From: Megascapheus bottae
Lineage: Eukaryota > Chordata > Mammalia > Rodentia > Geomyidae
Reading direction: 5' to 3'
Length of the DNA: 64,000 bases
Assembly: GCA_024803745.1 (NCBI GenBank)
Contig: JANJXV010000004.1
Span: forward strand, 54,378,358 to 54,442,357
Under the pieces are notes generated by a model. It did no database searches, was not told where the DNA came from, and saw nothing but the letters and a program-made list of their open reading frames with translations. Of the stretch, positions 53,649 through 64,000 are shown piece after piece. Numbering within the stretch: the stretch's first letter is position 1; each line of letters opens with the position of its first letter. A program made the translations under genes and the position numbers.

Positions 53649-53790
53649 TTTGAAATACAATTTTATTTTTTATTATTAAGGTGTTATATAAGGTGTGTCA
53701 ATTATGTAAGTCACGTAAATGAGTACATTTCTTTTTTGTTGGACAGTTACCCCTTCCTTCACTATCCTTCACTTCCTTGTTTTCAGTTGC
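53649..53790 (-). mobile_element. L1 3' UTR fragment
   Basis: ttttattattaaggtgttatataaggtgtgtcaattatgtaagtcacgtaaatgagtacatttc is a diverged copy of the recurrent L1 3' end. Confidence 0.6.
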
Positions 53791-53808
53791 TTTATGTGGA
53801 TTCTAAGA

Positions 53809-53811
<3 letters not shown>

Positions 53812-53866
<55 letters not shown>
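53812..53866. repeat. (GA)n microsatellite
   Basis: About 27 GA units; a short TG repeat follows at 53897-53910. Confidence 0.98.
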
Positions 53867-53870
<4 letters not shown>

Positions 53871-53924
53871 ATCCAGATATATGTGTGAGAAAGAGAGTGT
53901 GTGTGTGTGAAGTGTGAGTGAATG

Positions 53925-53997
53925 TGTATAGGTTTGAACTCAGGATCTTGTATTCAATAAGTAGGTTCTTTTATCATTTGAGCCACATGCCCCAGCT
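53925..53997 (-). mobile_element. Old ID-like tRNA SINE
   Basis: aggtttgaactcaggatcttgta...atcatttgagccacatgcccc. Confidence 0.55.
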
Positions 53998-54239
53998 CTT
54001 TAAAGTATACTTCTTAATGTTTATTTTGTTAAGACTCTGGTTTTAGCATTTTGGGGGACCTACTAGAATCTTGGCAAAAAGATAGAGCTTTTTATCCATA
54101 CTTTCTGTCCCTTGTGCTTATAATTATAAATTTTAGAAGGCTATTTAAAATAACATTTAATTATTTTAAAATAAAAATTTAAACTTTAATTAAAAATTTA
54201 ATAATGGTTAAAAAGCGATGACTTCTCAAAAATTTTATC

Positions 54240-54371
54240 TTTAAGTCGTTGTATAAAGGAGCATATACCAAAGCAGTTTATGAATACAATCCCTCCCTCC
54301 CTCCCTCCCTCCCTCCCTCCCTCCCTCCCTCCCTCCCTCCCTCCCTCCCTCCCTTCCTTCCTTCCTTCCTT
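54240..54371. repeat. L1 3' end followed by (CCCT)n and (CCTT)n
   Basis: gtcgttgtataaaggagcatataccaaagcagtttatgaataca (54247-54290) matches the L1 end seen at 16440-16480. Pure (CCCT)n at 54291-54352 and (CCTT)n to 54371 follow. Low-complexity frames on both strands come from this. Confidence 0.9.
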
Positions 54372-54409
54372 TTTCTTTTTCTGCCTCCCTCCTCCCTTTC
54401 TCCTTCCCC

Positions 54410-54452
54410 CTTTTTCTGGTCAATTGTGGAGCTCTTCAGCTCAAGGCTACCA
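54410..54452 (-). mobile_element. Fragment of B1-dID right monomer
   Basis: ctggtcaattgtggagctcttcagctcaaggctaccatc, with a deletion. Confidence 0.6.
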
Positions 54453-54733
54453 TCTGTGATGTATACATTATTACAGAAGTTTCTCCTTCTGCCTTGAACA
54501 GTTTTCATCATTACTCTCAATCTTCCAATGCCACAGGAGTGTGTGTGTGCGTGTGTATGTGTGTGTGAAGTCTAATCTGATAGGCCAGTGTGACTCCTGT
54601 GCTCTTACCCCACAGTATTTACAAGTATATTGATTTTTAGTTGTATTAAAATTTCTATTTCCCTTGTTAGACAGTAAGTATCACAAAGGCACATATTGTG
54701 TCTGTCTCATTTAGTGTTCATAAAAGTAGATTC

Positions 54734-54815
54734 TCAGTCTGGGGGCATGTGACTCAACTAGTAAAGCACTTTTCTGAGATATGTACCATCTTGGGTTTCA
54801 TCCCCAGTATTGCCA
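54734..54815 (+). mobile_element. Old ID-like tRNA SINE
   Basis: tgggggcatgtgactcaactagtaaagcact...tgggtttcatccccagtattgcc. Confidence 0.55.
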
Positions 54816-54926
54816 ATAAGAAAAGGTTTGGGGGTGAATGTTCAATACTACATGTCACCTCTGTGCATTCTGAATGTCTTCCTTCCATGTATCTGCTTAC
54901 TTTTATGTCTTTTTATGTGTGTATCT

Positions 54927-55111
54927 TTTTTTTTTTTCCCCAATTTGGGTTTGAGCTCAGGGCCTGAGCACTGTCCTTGGACTAGAGCTCTACCACTTGA
55001 GCCTCAGCACCACTACCAGCTTTTTTCTATGTATGTGGTACCGAGGAACCGAACCTGGGTCTTCGTGCATGCTAGGCAAGCACTCTACCACTAGACCAAA
55101 CTCCCGGTCTT
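54927..55111 (-). mobile_element. IDL-Geo SINE
   Basis: Antisense; about 13 bp missing from the Geo half at ccttggactagagc. Confidence 0.9.
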
Positions 55112-55275
55112 GTAAGTAATTCTTGCTTAAATCTTACCTCTTTTAGGAACTTTTCGTTGATCTCTATGATCACATAATATTCATATGCTGGCATAATACT
55201 CTGAAATTTCTATGTCATTAAATTCTTCACCATTTGTTAAAACTGCTTATGTGTCTAAAATCTATCTAGCACCCC

Positions 55276-55480
55276 CTCTTTTTTTTTTGCCAGTCCTGGG
55301 GCTTGAACTCAGAACCTGGGCACATTTTCCCTGAGCTTCTTTTACTCAAGGCTAGCACTCTATCTCTTGAGCCACAGTGCCACTTCTGGCCTTTTCTGTT
55401 TATGTGATAGTGAGGAATTGAACCCAAAGTTTCATGCACAGTAGGCCAGCACTCTATCACTAAGCCACATTCTCAGACCC
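55276..55480 (-). mobile_element. IDL-Geo SINE
   Basis: Antisense, moderately diverged. Confidence 0.88.
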
Positions 55481-55726
55481 TATATTTTCTTATAGTTTTA
55501 TAGTTTGAAGTTTTGTTTTAATCTATACTTAATTGAGTTTTTTTGTGTGGTGTGTGCTCTTTTTTCTATTGGCCCAGGTTAATGTGCTAGTTAGTATGTA
55601 TTTTAAAATTGGGAGTAAAATATTTGGGTTTTGAGTATTCATTTTATCTGTTCATATTACTCCACTTCCTATGCCTCATCTTAGGAGCTATGAAAAAGGG
55701 AAATTGTATTAAATTGATTTATTTTG

Positions 55727-55919
55727 AGCTGGAATGGTGGTTCATGCCTATAATCCTAGCTACTCAGGAGGCTGATATCTGAGGATCTGTTCAAAGCCAG
55801 CCCCAGCACAAAATCAGTGAGACTCTTATCTTCAATTAACTCAAGGGTGGGGCAGTAGCCTTGCTGAAATGCCCAGGCCCAGAGTTCAAATTCCACAACT
55901 GACCAAAAACAGAAAACAA
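55727..55919 (+). mobile_element. B1-dID-type SINE with target-site duplication
   Basis: Sense, with a shortened right monomer. AAATTGATTTA(T/C)TTT occurs at about 55711-55725 and 55917-55931. Confidence 0.9.
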
Positions 55920-55931
55920 ATTGATTTACTT

Positions 55932-56619
55932 TGTGGAATATTCCACAAATGACTTAGAAGTATTCAGTAGCTCTAGTGTCTGGGTGAAAATAGTCAGTAG
56001 ATTTTAACATTCAAAATTATTATTTTTATTATTCTGTATCAAAAACCGTATTGGGAGATAAAGCTGGGGGGGACAAATAAGATCATACATTATGGGGAGG
56101 TGTTTGGTGGTTAAGTTGAGAAGCTTGTATTCTGTTTAATAAACCATTTAACAAGCATAATCAAATTAATTATATTTAATAGGGCTCGTTGGTAATATCT
56201 GTAGCAATAGGTTATCATAGTGGCTTGGGTAAAGAGTAATAGAAATAATAGAGGTGAGAGATAATGTACTAGCATGAATCAGAAGTTTTGAATCTGCCCA
56301 GTTAGGAGATCCATGTTAATCAGAAAATGGAAATCAAAAAGAAGAAGAATGCATTTTCTGTTGTTCAAAAGAAGTAAATGATTCAGTTTTAGATTTGAAA
56401 CTTTTGGTCCACTACTAGGACATTAATAAGGGAGATGTGTGCTTTATATACTTTATATTTGAAGATGAAGATTTAGATCTCCTTGTGAGAAAAATTAGAA
56501 GTAGAAATGAAGAGTTAAGAATTATTTTCATTGTAGGTATATTTAGAGTCTTTTAGACTAGAGTTTATACAGTGCGAACCAATCATAGATGTGTGAAGAA
56601 CATGTCTTATTAAAAAATG
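55932..56619. other. Intron sequence, no recognised element
   Basis: Nothing assigned. Confidence 0.5.
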
Positions 56620-57225
56620 GACTGGACTGGTCATTGGTGGCTCACACTTGTAGTCTTAGCTCACCGGGAGACCCAGAGTGTTAGGGTCCAGGTTTGAGGC
56701 CAGCTTGGGCAGTAGAAAGTTCTTGAGTCTGTTCCTCAACAAAAAGTTGGACATGGCAACATGTACTTGTTATTCTAGCTACTAAGGATCCTAATGTAAG
56801 TGGAAACGAGACCCTGTCTAAAACATAATCAGCAAAAAAAAAAAAAAATCAGGGCTGGAGGGTGTGGCTCAGTAGTGAGAGTGCCTAGTTAGCAAGGTGA
56901 AGGCCTTGAGTTAAAACTCCAGAACTGCCAAGGAAAAAGCCAAGGATGGTGAGTAATGCCTGTAATTTCAGCCTTTTGGGAGCTGGAGACAGAAAGACTG
57001 CACTTTCAGGCCAGCATTGATAACAAAATTAGCAAGTTCCTTTCTCAAAGAAAAAGCTGGGACATGGTGGGAGATGTAGGTAGGAGGATTGGGGTCTGAC
57101 ACAGTCCTAGTCAAAAAGTGTAAGTCCTTATCTGAAAAAAAAAAAATGGGTAGGAGTGTGGTTTCAGTGATAAGAGTATTTGCCCAGCAAAGGTCCTAAG
57201 TTCAAACCAAAAAAAAAAAAAAAAA
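56620..57225 (+). mobile_element. Composite old SINE array: B1 units and ID units alternating
   Basis: B1-like (56634-56845), then A-rich, then an ID-like unit (56855-56935, gctggagggtgtggctcagtagtgagagtgcc), then B1-like (56940-57140), then A-rich, then a second ID-like unit (57146-57215) and A tail. All units are sense. Confidence 0.7.
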
Positions 57226-57755
57226 AGGAAGGAAAAAAGAAAAGATTCCATTATTTTACTTCTGTCAGTAGAATTACTATCTAGGATTTTGTTGGTTTCT
57301 TGGAAACGAAATACTAGAACAATAGAGTTAAAAAATGGTATTAAAATGAGGATACGGATCTTAGTATGAACATATGAAAATGTACTGTCAGCTTCTAGTG
57401 TAGACCTTGGAATATATGTTCCAAGAGTATAACTGCTCATTTAACATTTCACCATGTGAAAATAATATTGTATAACTATAAGACATTTTGAATACCTCTG
57501 GCCTAGAGATCCCGTTTGACACATAAAAGATGCTATTTACTGTAGTTTTACAATTGATGACCCCACTTTGAACTTGTTTGACATTAAGTTGATAGAGGAA
57601 AAGTTCTAAAAATATCTCACCTTTGCTGTACCTACCCCGAGCTTCATTTATGTCAAGATTTCTCAGCCCTTGCACAATTGATATCCCTCCCATTCCCCAT
57701 CCTCCCTATTATTTCCTCCTCTCCTCCTCTCCTCCTGCATCCCCCCATCTCACCC
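57226..57755. other. Intron sequence with a CT-rich stretch
   Basis: Unassigned apart from CT/C-rich 57683-57752, the tail region of the next B1. Confidence 0.5.
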
Positions 57756-57893
57756 TCTGGGTCTCACTACGTAGACCAGAAGCTAAATTGGAACTTATTA
57801 TATAGCCCAGGCTGACCTTGAACTCAGGATCTTGCTGCCTCCATCCCAGAAATGCTTAAGTACAAGGATTACAAACATGTGTTACTACCAGGG
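57756..57893 (-). mobile_element. Monomeric B1 SINE with internal duplication
   Basis: gggtctcactacgtagacc and tatatagcccaggctgaccttgaactcaggat...gattacaaacatgtg: the quasi-dimeric B1 layout with the internal 29-bp-type duplication. Confidence 0.8.
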
Positions 57894-57901
57894 TGTCTGG
57901 C

Positions 57902-58100
57902 TAACAGTTGACATTTTGAACTTTTTTTTTTTTTTTTTAAGTTGTCACCTGTCCAGTTATTGAATTCTTGCCCTCTATCCACTAGGTGGCAGTAGCACGC
58001 CCTTTCCTTTCTCAGTGACCTACCGAAGCATCTCCAGCTATTGCCAAATATCTTCATGGGGCAAAAAATCACTGCCAGTTGAGAACCACTGCTTTACTCA
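57902..58100 (-). mobile_element. MER5A-like hAT-Charlie DNA transposon
   Basis: Antisense. cagttgacattttga at one end, ctctatccactaggtggcagtagcacgcc in the middle, then gctattgccaaatatcttcatggggca and gttgagaaccactgctt at the other end follow the MER5A consensus as I know it. Pre-rodent in origin. Confidence 0.82.
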
Positions 58101-58313
58101 AGAATATATCACACCTTAAGTTAGTTTTCTGCCTACTTTAGTTTTAGAGACTTCCCTTTGCCATATGGCTGACCATTCTCTAGAAGCCAGGTCCTGTAAT
58201 TTCGTAAACACTTTGCTAACATAATACTTTGCTGCCTGATATATATCTATATCTTTCACTGTTTCTTTGTTATCTCGTTTATAGTTTGACAAGATTATTT
58301 CAAATTAAACTTT

Positions 58314-58519
58314 CTTTTTTTTTTTTTCTTTTTTTGCCAGTCCTGGGCTTGAGCTCAGGGCCTGAGCACTGTCGTTGCACTTTCTCAAGGATAGAGTTCT
58401 ACCACTTGAGCCACAGCATCACTTCCAGCTTTTTTCTATGTATGTGGTACTGAGGAATCGAACCCTAGTCTTCGTGCATGCTAGGCAAGCACTCTACCAC
58501 TAGGCCAAACTTATGGCCA
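58314..58519 (-). mobile_element. IDL-Geo SINE
   Basis: Antisense, near consensus. Confidence 0.9.
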
Positions 58520-58524
58520 AATTT

Positions 58525-58726
58525 TATTTTTCTTTTTCTGGTTCTGCATCTTGAGCTCTGGGCCTGGGCATTGTCCCTGAGCTCTTCTGCTCAAGGCTAC
58601 CACCCTACCCTTGAGCCATAATGCCACTTCTGGCTTTTTCTAAATATGTGGTATGGAAGAATCGAACCCAGGGCTTTATGCATATTAGGCAGGCACTCTA
58701 CCACTAGGCCCCACTCCTGGCCCCTT
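58525..58726 (-). mobile_element. Hybrid SINE: IDL left half with B1-dID right monomer
   Basis: The tail-proximal half reads like the B1-dID right monomer (gagctcttctgctcaaggctaccaccctacccttgagcc). The other half is the ID-like monomer (gaatcgaacccagggctttatgc...ggcactctaccactaggcc). Confidence 0.75.
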
Positions 58727-58810
58727 CCTTTATTCTTTTTGATTCTTCAGTACCACAGTGAGCCTTCTTGCTAAAAGGTGTAGGATATTCCTATTAAATA
58801 TGCTTTGTTA

Positions 58811-58982
58811 ATTTTTTTCATATATTTTTTATTGTAATTAATAGAAGGGTTACATGATATTTGCCAGATAGAAGGTGCATGAATTCACATACATTGATAC
58901 CCTTTCACATGTCTTGGTTCCCATTTCCCTCCCCTCCACCCCCACCCCTCATCATGTTTTCCCCCCTTCCCTATCCAATTTC
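58811..58982 (-). mobile_element. L1 3' UTR fragment (type B) with 16-bp target duplication
   Basis: AAATATGCTTTGTTAA at 58796-58811 and 58983-58998 flanks a roughly 170-bp antisense L1 end. Confidence 0.92.
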
Positions 58983-59223
58983 AAATATGCTTTGTTAAAT
59001 TTTATCCAGTTCTTTTCATTAATGGATTGCCAACTGAAATATTTTGCAGTTTCAGTTTTATAAATAAGTCTATGTCTTTGATAGAGAAAGGAGTGTCACT
59101 TATTGGGGGATAAGAAAATTAGTTTTGGAATGGAGTAAATTTTACTTATATGAGTAATATATTTAGTAACTTAGTCTTAAATCTTGAGATTATTTCTAAT
59201 TTTTATCTTTCAACTCACTTTAG

Positions 59224-59324
59224 AAATATAAACCCGGTCGATGTGATGACATTTTGAAATGGAAGCCCCCCAGTCTCAATTCTGTGGATTTTCGCCTAAA
59301 GATAACAAGAATGGGAGGAGAAGG
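59224..59324 (+). CDS. RNGTT: mRNA capping enzyme, guanylyltransferase exon with motif V
   Basis: Exon bounded by ctttag|AAA and GG|gtaagt. It enters in phase 0 and ends two bases into a Gly codon. It encodes [20 protein letters not shown], then [14 protein letters not shown]. Motif V (ILKWKPP) supplies the two lysines that contact the GTP/GMP phosphate (K458 and K460 in human numbering as I recall). The exon's last residues lead into the OB-fold domain. Motif VI (RxDK) and the C-terminus are encoded downstream of the window; at least 4.7 kb of the next intron is present. No substitutions in motif V. Confidence 0.97.
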
Positions 59325-59816
59325 GTAAGTGTTCATTTCCCCAGCACAAATGTGTTTTTGTTGCTATTGTGAATGGTTCGGGGAGAGTGTGTGAAAGATC
59401 TTACTTGTAACCTAGTCTGGACTCTTACTCCTGATCCTCCTGCTTCAACCCAACAATTATTATTACAGTTATGTGTACAACACATACTCAATCCAACGAT
59501 TTTATATGAAGGAAGATTCTGTATAAAGCCCTCATTAATTGTGATTATTTTACATAGATTTTATAATACTTAAAAGAGAGAAAGTAAAATACAGTTTATA
59601 TACACATTTCACAGTATATTCATTCCTTTGATCTAGAATATCTAATAGAACATCTAGTCAGGTTTAGTCCTCAAGATATTTTTAATTTTGAATAGTTCTT
59701 ACTAATTAAAAAATGAACATTTTGAATTGTGAAAGTAGATATTACCAAAATATTTATAAATGTAAGGTGATTGTTGGTATCTTAATTAAATTGTTTAATT
59801 TTAATATTAATTCTTA
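59325..59816. other. Intron sequence, no recognised element
   Basis: Nothing assigned. Confidence 0.5.
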
Positions 59817-59913
59817 TCTTTCGCTGGTCCTGGGCTTGAGCTCAGGGCCTGGGCATTGTCTTTGAACACTTTTGCTCAAGGGTAGTGCTGTGCCACTTGA
59901 GCCACAACACCAA
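59817..59913 (-). mobile_element. Geo half of an IDL-Geo SINE
   Basis: Only the 3' monomer (ctggtcctgggcttgagctcagggcct...ccacttgagccacaacacc) is present, without a T tail. Confidence 0.8.
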
Positions 59914-60301
59914 TATATAATTTAGTGCTGTTATTAGTAGTACATTTTAAAATGTATTTTCCTTTAAATGTCTTAACATATTTTCTATTATAAATTTTGG
60001 AACACAGGAAGTTTAAGATGATTTCTAGATAGCTATATGTAATTTATATCAGTATAAGTACATGTTTATTTAACCTGGGTGTCAGTATTCAAGAATGTAA
60101 TATGAGGTGATATATAGTAACATATTAAGACGTTATTCCATTAGTTGCTATAATGTTTATTCATATAAAGAGCTTTCAATTAAGAAAGTAGATAGCAAAC
60201 TTCATAGTAAGTCAGTATATTGGAAGATTGTTGTTACAAATATGTCTGTTAATAGTTTGGAAAAAGAGTAGCTATGAATCATAACAAGTACAGCATGAAT
60301 A
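59914..60301. other. Intron sequence, no recognised element
   Basis: Nothing assigned. Confidence 0.45.
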
Positions 60302-60402
60302 AGCCTGATGATACTGCAGTAATCTCAGCACTCAGGAAGCAGAGGCAGGAGAATCATGAATTGTCTAAGCCTGTTACCTGACTGTTTCAAAAAAGAAAAA
60401 CA
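60302..60402 (+). mobile_element. Old B1 SINE
   Basis: gtaatctcagcactcaggaagcagaggcaggagaatcatgaat...ctgtttcaaaaaagaaaa is a sense B1-type order. Confidence 0.75.
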
Positions 60403-61024
60403 AATGCTATATGTATTAGTATAGTGGTACTAAGTCACTAAAATTAGTAGAAAAGCTAATTTTTTTTGTAGTTGTTCTTCCAAATATTTTTATGAAGGTT
60501 AAAATGTAGTGGTGGCTGTTTTTTTTTTTTTTTTAGTAAAGCTTCATTTTCTGAGGAAGGCTTTGAATTTCAGCAGTTATAATAATTTAGTAGTTACTGG
60601 CACCTTGAAAGTTTAGTATGAATAGAAAAGTCTATGTTGAACGTCCTTCTGATGGCATTTTAAATCTCAGACTCTCCGTTTTCACTCCTCTTGCCCCTTA
60701 CTGAACTGGGTGGCCTTGCTCTTGCTATGCTGGTGGTCTGTCACCTGAGTGAGATGTGCCTCCAGCCCTCTTACTCTTCATTAGCTTTTCAGAAAACGTA
60801 AGATATAGTAACATTAGTTTATCATGGTCTAAACTAGTATACTTTTGTAATATATAGTGTTAAATTTTATTAGATATGCAATTATGGATTTTCATCTGGT
60901 TTAAGCAATATTATGGTTTTACATTAAGTAATCTACAACCAGTTATCCAAAGGTAGTTTATACTCTGGAATTGTAAATTCTTGTGATTCACAGTGAGTGG
61001 TACAAACTTATGCACAGTAGGTAA
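60403..61024. other. Intron sequence with a possible SINE scrap
   Basis: 60715-60772 (tggccttgctcttgctatgctgg...cacctgagtgagatgtgcctccagcc) may be a short old ID-like fragment. The rest is unassigned. Confidence 0.4.
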
Positions 61025-61215
61025 AAGAACAGATCCTTGAGCTAGTTTTCTTCAGGTGAAATCTACTCACTGACTGTGACCTTGAGCACATTAATTTTTA
61101 TCTCTGCCTTAGGTTCTTCATCAATAAAATAAATTGGCCTCATAAGACTTTTATGAGGATAAAATGTATAAAATATTTAGAACGGAACTTAGCACCATAG
61201 TAAGCATTTAGAGGC
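61025..61215 (+). mobile_element. MIR SINE
   Basis: ctcactgactgtgaccttgagcacatta, gccttaggttcttcatcaataaaat, atgaggataaaatg and gaacggaacttagcaccatagtaagcattta follow the MIR core and 3' end in order. Confidence 0.85.
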
Positions 61216-62907
61216 TTACTTTTATTTTTTGTTTTTTTAATTGGATTTAAAAGTTCATATTCCTCTGTAATACATGTCTTTGACTTGTTTGTATAATCTG
61301 TCACAAATTGTTTAAAGAGACTGGTTTCTGAAATAAAGATTTAAAAGACAGTAATAAATGGTAATGGGAGAATGTGAACTGGACACTCAAATATCAATGT
61401 TGGTATTGTACATTGGTGCACACTTTGCCAAGCAGATAGTGATAGTTCCTTAAAAGGTTCTATTTTACCAAATCACTAACCAAGAGAAATGAAAACCTGT
61501 GTCCACATACAATTTGTATGTGAATTTTTTTAGCAAAATTATTCATTAGAGTTGAGATAAATAAACAACCCCGATACCTGCCACTGACAAATGAATGTAC
61601 ATGCAAACAAACAAAACAGCTCTGCTACTCCACATACTAGTATGGTAGATCCAATCCTCTTAAGCACAGGGGCTCTGTAATGTCCTGCCTGGGCTTCAGT
61701 TTCAACTTATACCACTCTTAGCCTCTTTTTGTGTTTCTATAACTGTAATATGGATGATGACCTGTCACTTTTGGAAAAGTTAATAAAATTACACACAACA
61801 TTTGTCTGCTGCATGTCACAGTAAAATACTAAGCATGTGTAATATATATGTAATGTAATATGATATGATATATTCTGATCCTATATATAATGTATGTTCT
61901 AAATATTTAAAAGATCACTGGATGAAATGAGGGTAGAGAGCAAGAAAGCCATATTATGGTCATAGAATATATTGTTGATCATGCCAGGGGAACTGTCTTC
62001 TGATAGTTCTTCAAATTAGTGTAGATACAAAAGTGTTTGCCAACTTGTATTTTATATAAGATTTCAGAAGCTGTGTTGCTTTGCTTCATTAAAGACAGCA
62101 AGCACATCTGGAATAGCAGCTGCAATTGGTATAACAACCTGATTAAATTTATGATAATTTATAATCATTCTAAAGTCTTTGATGGTGGTACTAATCTCTC
62201 CACTTCCCTTGGGGATATGTTATTGCTGTTGGTTTGTTCTCCTGGCAGGAGGACAAGTTGTGGGGGCTTTCATTTGGTCTTCCTTAGAATAATGACTCTT
62301 ACTCTGTGCTTTAGAGAGCCATTGTGGAAATTCTTTCAATTGTCAAGTATTTCTTTCCAATTTTATGTCCATTAGCCAGAAAATAACCATAGGGTATATT
62401 TGTACATGTGTTAGCTCACTTAGACTTGTTTATATTTTTACCAATTTGATTTTCAACAAATAGAAGAAAAAATACAAATTCTACACATTGGTGGAGTATA
62501 ACTTGAGATCTTTTAATACATCTACACATTGTGTGATTTTTAAATTAGAGCAAACATGTATCTCCTTAGACATCATTTTTTGTTAATCTAGTGCGCAGTT
62601 AACTTAGAAGATGTTGCCGGTCTTATAGAAAGCAGTTAGAAGATGTCTAGCAAGATCAGAACATGTTTTTTTCCCCTGTAAAAGACCAGAAAGTAAATAA
62701 TTAGGGATTGTGTCTGTGTCTTTGTCTCAACTGTTTTGCCATTGTAGCACAAAACGAGCATTGATAATAAGTATATATACATAGCCCTGTTACAATGACA
62801 TTTATTGAAAAACAAACTTGAGGCCATTTAGTCTTTTTGAACTGTATTTTGCCGACTGTAGTTTACAGTTTACACTCGTGACAGTGTCAGGATTCTTTTC
62901 TTCATGT
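61216..62907. other. Repeat-poor intron segment
   Basis: About 1.7 kb. A 112-residue + frame at 62037-62375 lacks flanking splice logic and family resemblance, so it is not called. No RNGTT exon was found. Confidence 0.5.
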
Positions 62908-63082
62908 GGTATCTGGACTCACACTTGGTACTTTCACAGTTGAACAATATCTCTAGTCTGGCTTTTGCTAGTTAATTGAAGATGGGGTCTCTTGGAGTTT
63001 TGTGCTGGAGCAGGCTTTGAATCTTCTAGGTTTCCGCTTCCCAAGTGACTGGGATTACAGGTATGAACCCCCAGGGCCAACT
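62908..63082 (-). mobile_element. Diverged B1-dID-type SINE
   Basis: tgctagttaattgaagatggggtctc linker and ctgggattacaggtatgaacccc B1 end. Confidence 0.7.
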
Positions 63083-63329
63083 CTACAATCTTGATTATAC
63101 TTTGTTTCTAGTATTGCCTAGGAGAAGACAGGAGGAGCTCTAGTTGACCTCTTTTCAGTTCCTCTGCTTTTTTCTTTTTGTTAGGTTTTAGTTACACCTA
63201 TTAAAGTTTCACCCCCTGTTTCCTATGGAAAAATGTTTTCCATATCTGTCATATCACCAAGTCATAATCAAGTTGCCACCATCACAGTAAATACTGGCTT
63301 AGGCAAGACTAGTTAATAGCCAGTAGGGT

Positions 63330-63520
63330 TTTTTTTTGTTGTTGTTGTTGTTGTTGTTTTGTTTTGTTTTGTGTGTGTGTGTGCACATGCCAGCCAGTTC
63401 TGGGCTTGAGCTCAGGGCCTGAGCACTGTCGTTGGACTTTCCTAAGGCTAGAGCTCTACCACTTGAGCTTCAGCACCACTTCAGGCTTTTTTCTATGTAT
63501 GTGGTACTGAGGAATTGAAT
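63330..63520 (-). mobile_element. IDL-Geo SINE, ID half truncated
   Basis: Tail with (TTG)n, (GTTTT)n and (TG)n (63330-63386), the full Geo half, then stops at gaggaattgaa. Confidence 0.88.
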
Positions 63521-63667
63521 TTTATATTGTATACATTTCAAAAGGGAGTTTTCTATTGTATGGTATGTATGGTATTAGTTTACTACAGAAATAGTAATTT
63601 ATATAGTTTTAAAAATATCTTTAAGTAGTTCAATTCAACCAGTCAATTTATAAGTACAACAGTTTTA

Positions 63668-64000
63668 AAAAATTTTATTGTGGGGTAATGTATAGAGGGG
63701 TTGCAGTTACGTTCGTCAGGTAGTGGGTACATTACTTCTTGAACATTAATATACCTTCTCACGTTTTTGTCTCCCTTTCCCTCTTCCCATCCCCTCCCAA
63801 TCATCTTGTTTCTTTTCCCTTCCCTTCGCTATTCAAATAAATAAATGAATGTATATACAATATACCGGGTAACAAATTCAGATACAGTAACCATATGAGA
63901 TTAACCATAAGGGGCAAAAAAAGAAAAGGAATAACATAGTACATTAAGAACAACAAAGATAAACGTCTTGTTTCCATATCCTAGAGTTCATTTTGTTTAG
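63668..64000 (-). mobile_element. L1 3' UTR (type B) running off the window
   Basis: Antisense. aatgtatagaggggttgcagttacgttcgtcaggtagtgggtacatta matches 42050-42110, and similarity continues to the window end. Confidence 0.88.

Noticed and set aside
53812..53866. (GA)n as a GAGA-type regulatory element
   Set aside because: An isolated microsatellite without neighbouring promoter signals.
62037..62375. 112-residue + frame near the end of the window
   Set aside because: No recognisable family, no flanking splice sites in a consistent phase with RNGTT, and no similarity to the expected next exon.

Overview
This is a stretch of mammalian nuclear DNA, almost certainly from a rodent of the superfamily Geomyoidea (kangaroo rats, pocket mice, pocket gophers). 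About 40 copies of a roughly 190-bp dimeric SINE are present. Its left half is an ID-like tRNA-Ala monomer with visible A and B boxes, and its right half is a second monomer. This matches the IDL-Geo SINE that, as I recall the literature, is confined to Geomyoidea. A second family, a B1-like left half fused to a diverged ID right half (called B1-dID-type here), supplies about as many copies. The species cannot be named from the sequence.

The only functional gene I can support is RNGTT, the mRNA capping enzyme, on the + strand. Five internal exons of its guanylyltransferase domain are present: 7901-8036, 15998-16069, 19522-19686, 37301-37369 and 59224-59324. All have canonical AG/GT splice sites, matching phases and no stop codons. 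They give 543 coding bases, about 180 residues, running from just after the catalytic KxDG motif through nucleotidyltransferase motifs III, IIIa, IV and V. The phosphatase domain, the catalytic lysine exon, motif VI and the OB-fold lie outside the window. The other 99% of the window is intron.

Layout: 1-7900 is upstream intron with SINEs, a solo LTR (6563-6872) and an inverted pair of about 190-bp arms (4788-4987 and 6098-6282). 8037-15997 holds SINEs, a 463-bp pure (CCCTTT)n tract and a solo LTR 138 bp before the second exon. 16070-19521 holds a 5'-inverted L1 and nested SINEs. 19687-37300 holds an L1, a 3.1-kb processed endogenous retrovirus (about 23727-26818), two local tandem amplifications (27553-28090 and 28368-28849) and many SINEs. 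37370-59223 holds several L1 3' ends, a third solo LTR inside an L1, a SWI5 processed pseudogene, an L1/SINE chimeric insertion and a MER5A DNA transposon. 59325-64000 holds a MIR, a few SINEs and an L1 3' UTR running off the end.

The proteins predicted by simple ORF calling here are nearly all translations of SINEs, LTRs or simple repeats. I see no CRISPR, operon, RNA gene or new multi-gene system. The unusual content is the retroelement biology: a retrovirus copied from its polyadenylated transcript, a chimeric L1/SINE insertion, SINE subtypes with a duplicated right monomer, and a strong antisense bias of nearly all retroelements relative to RNGTT.
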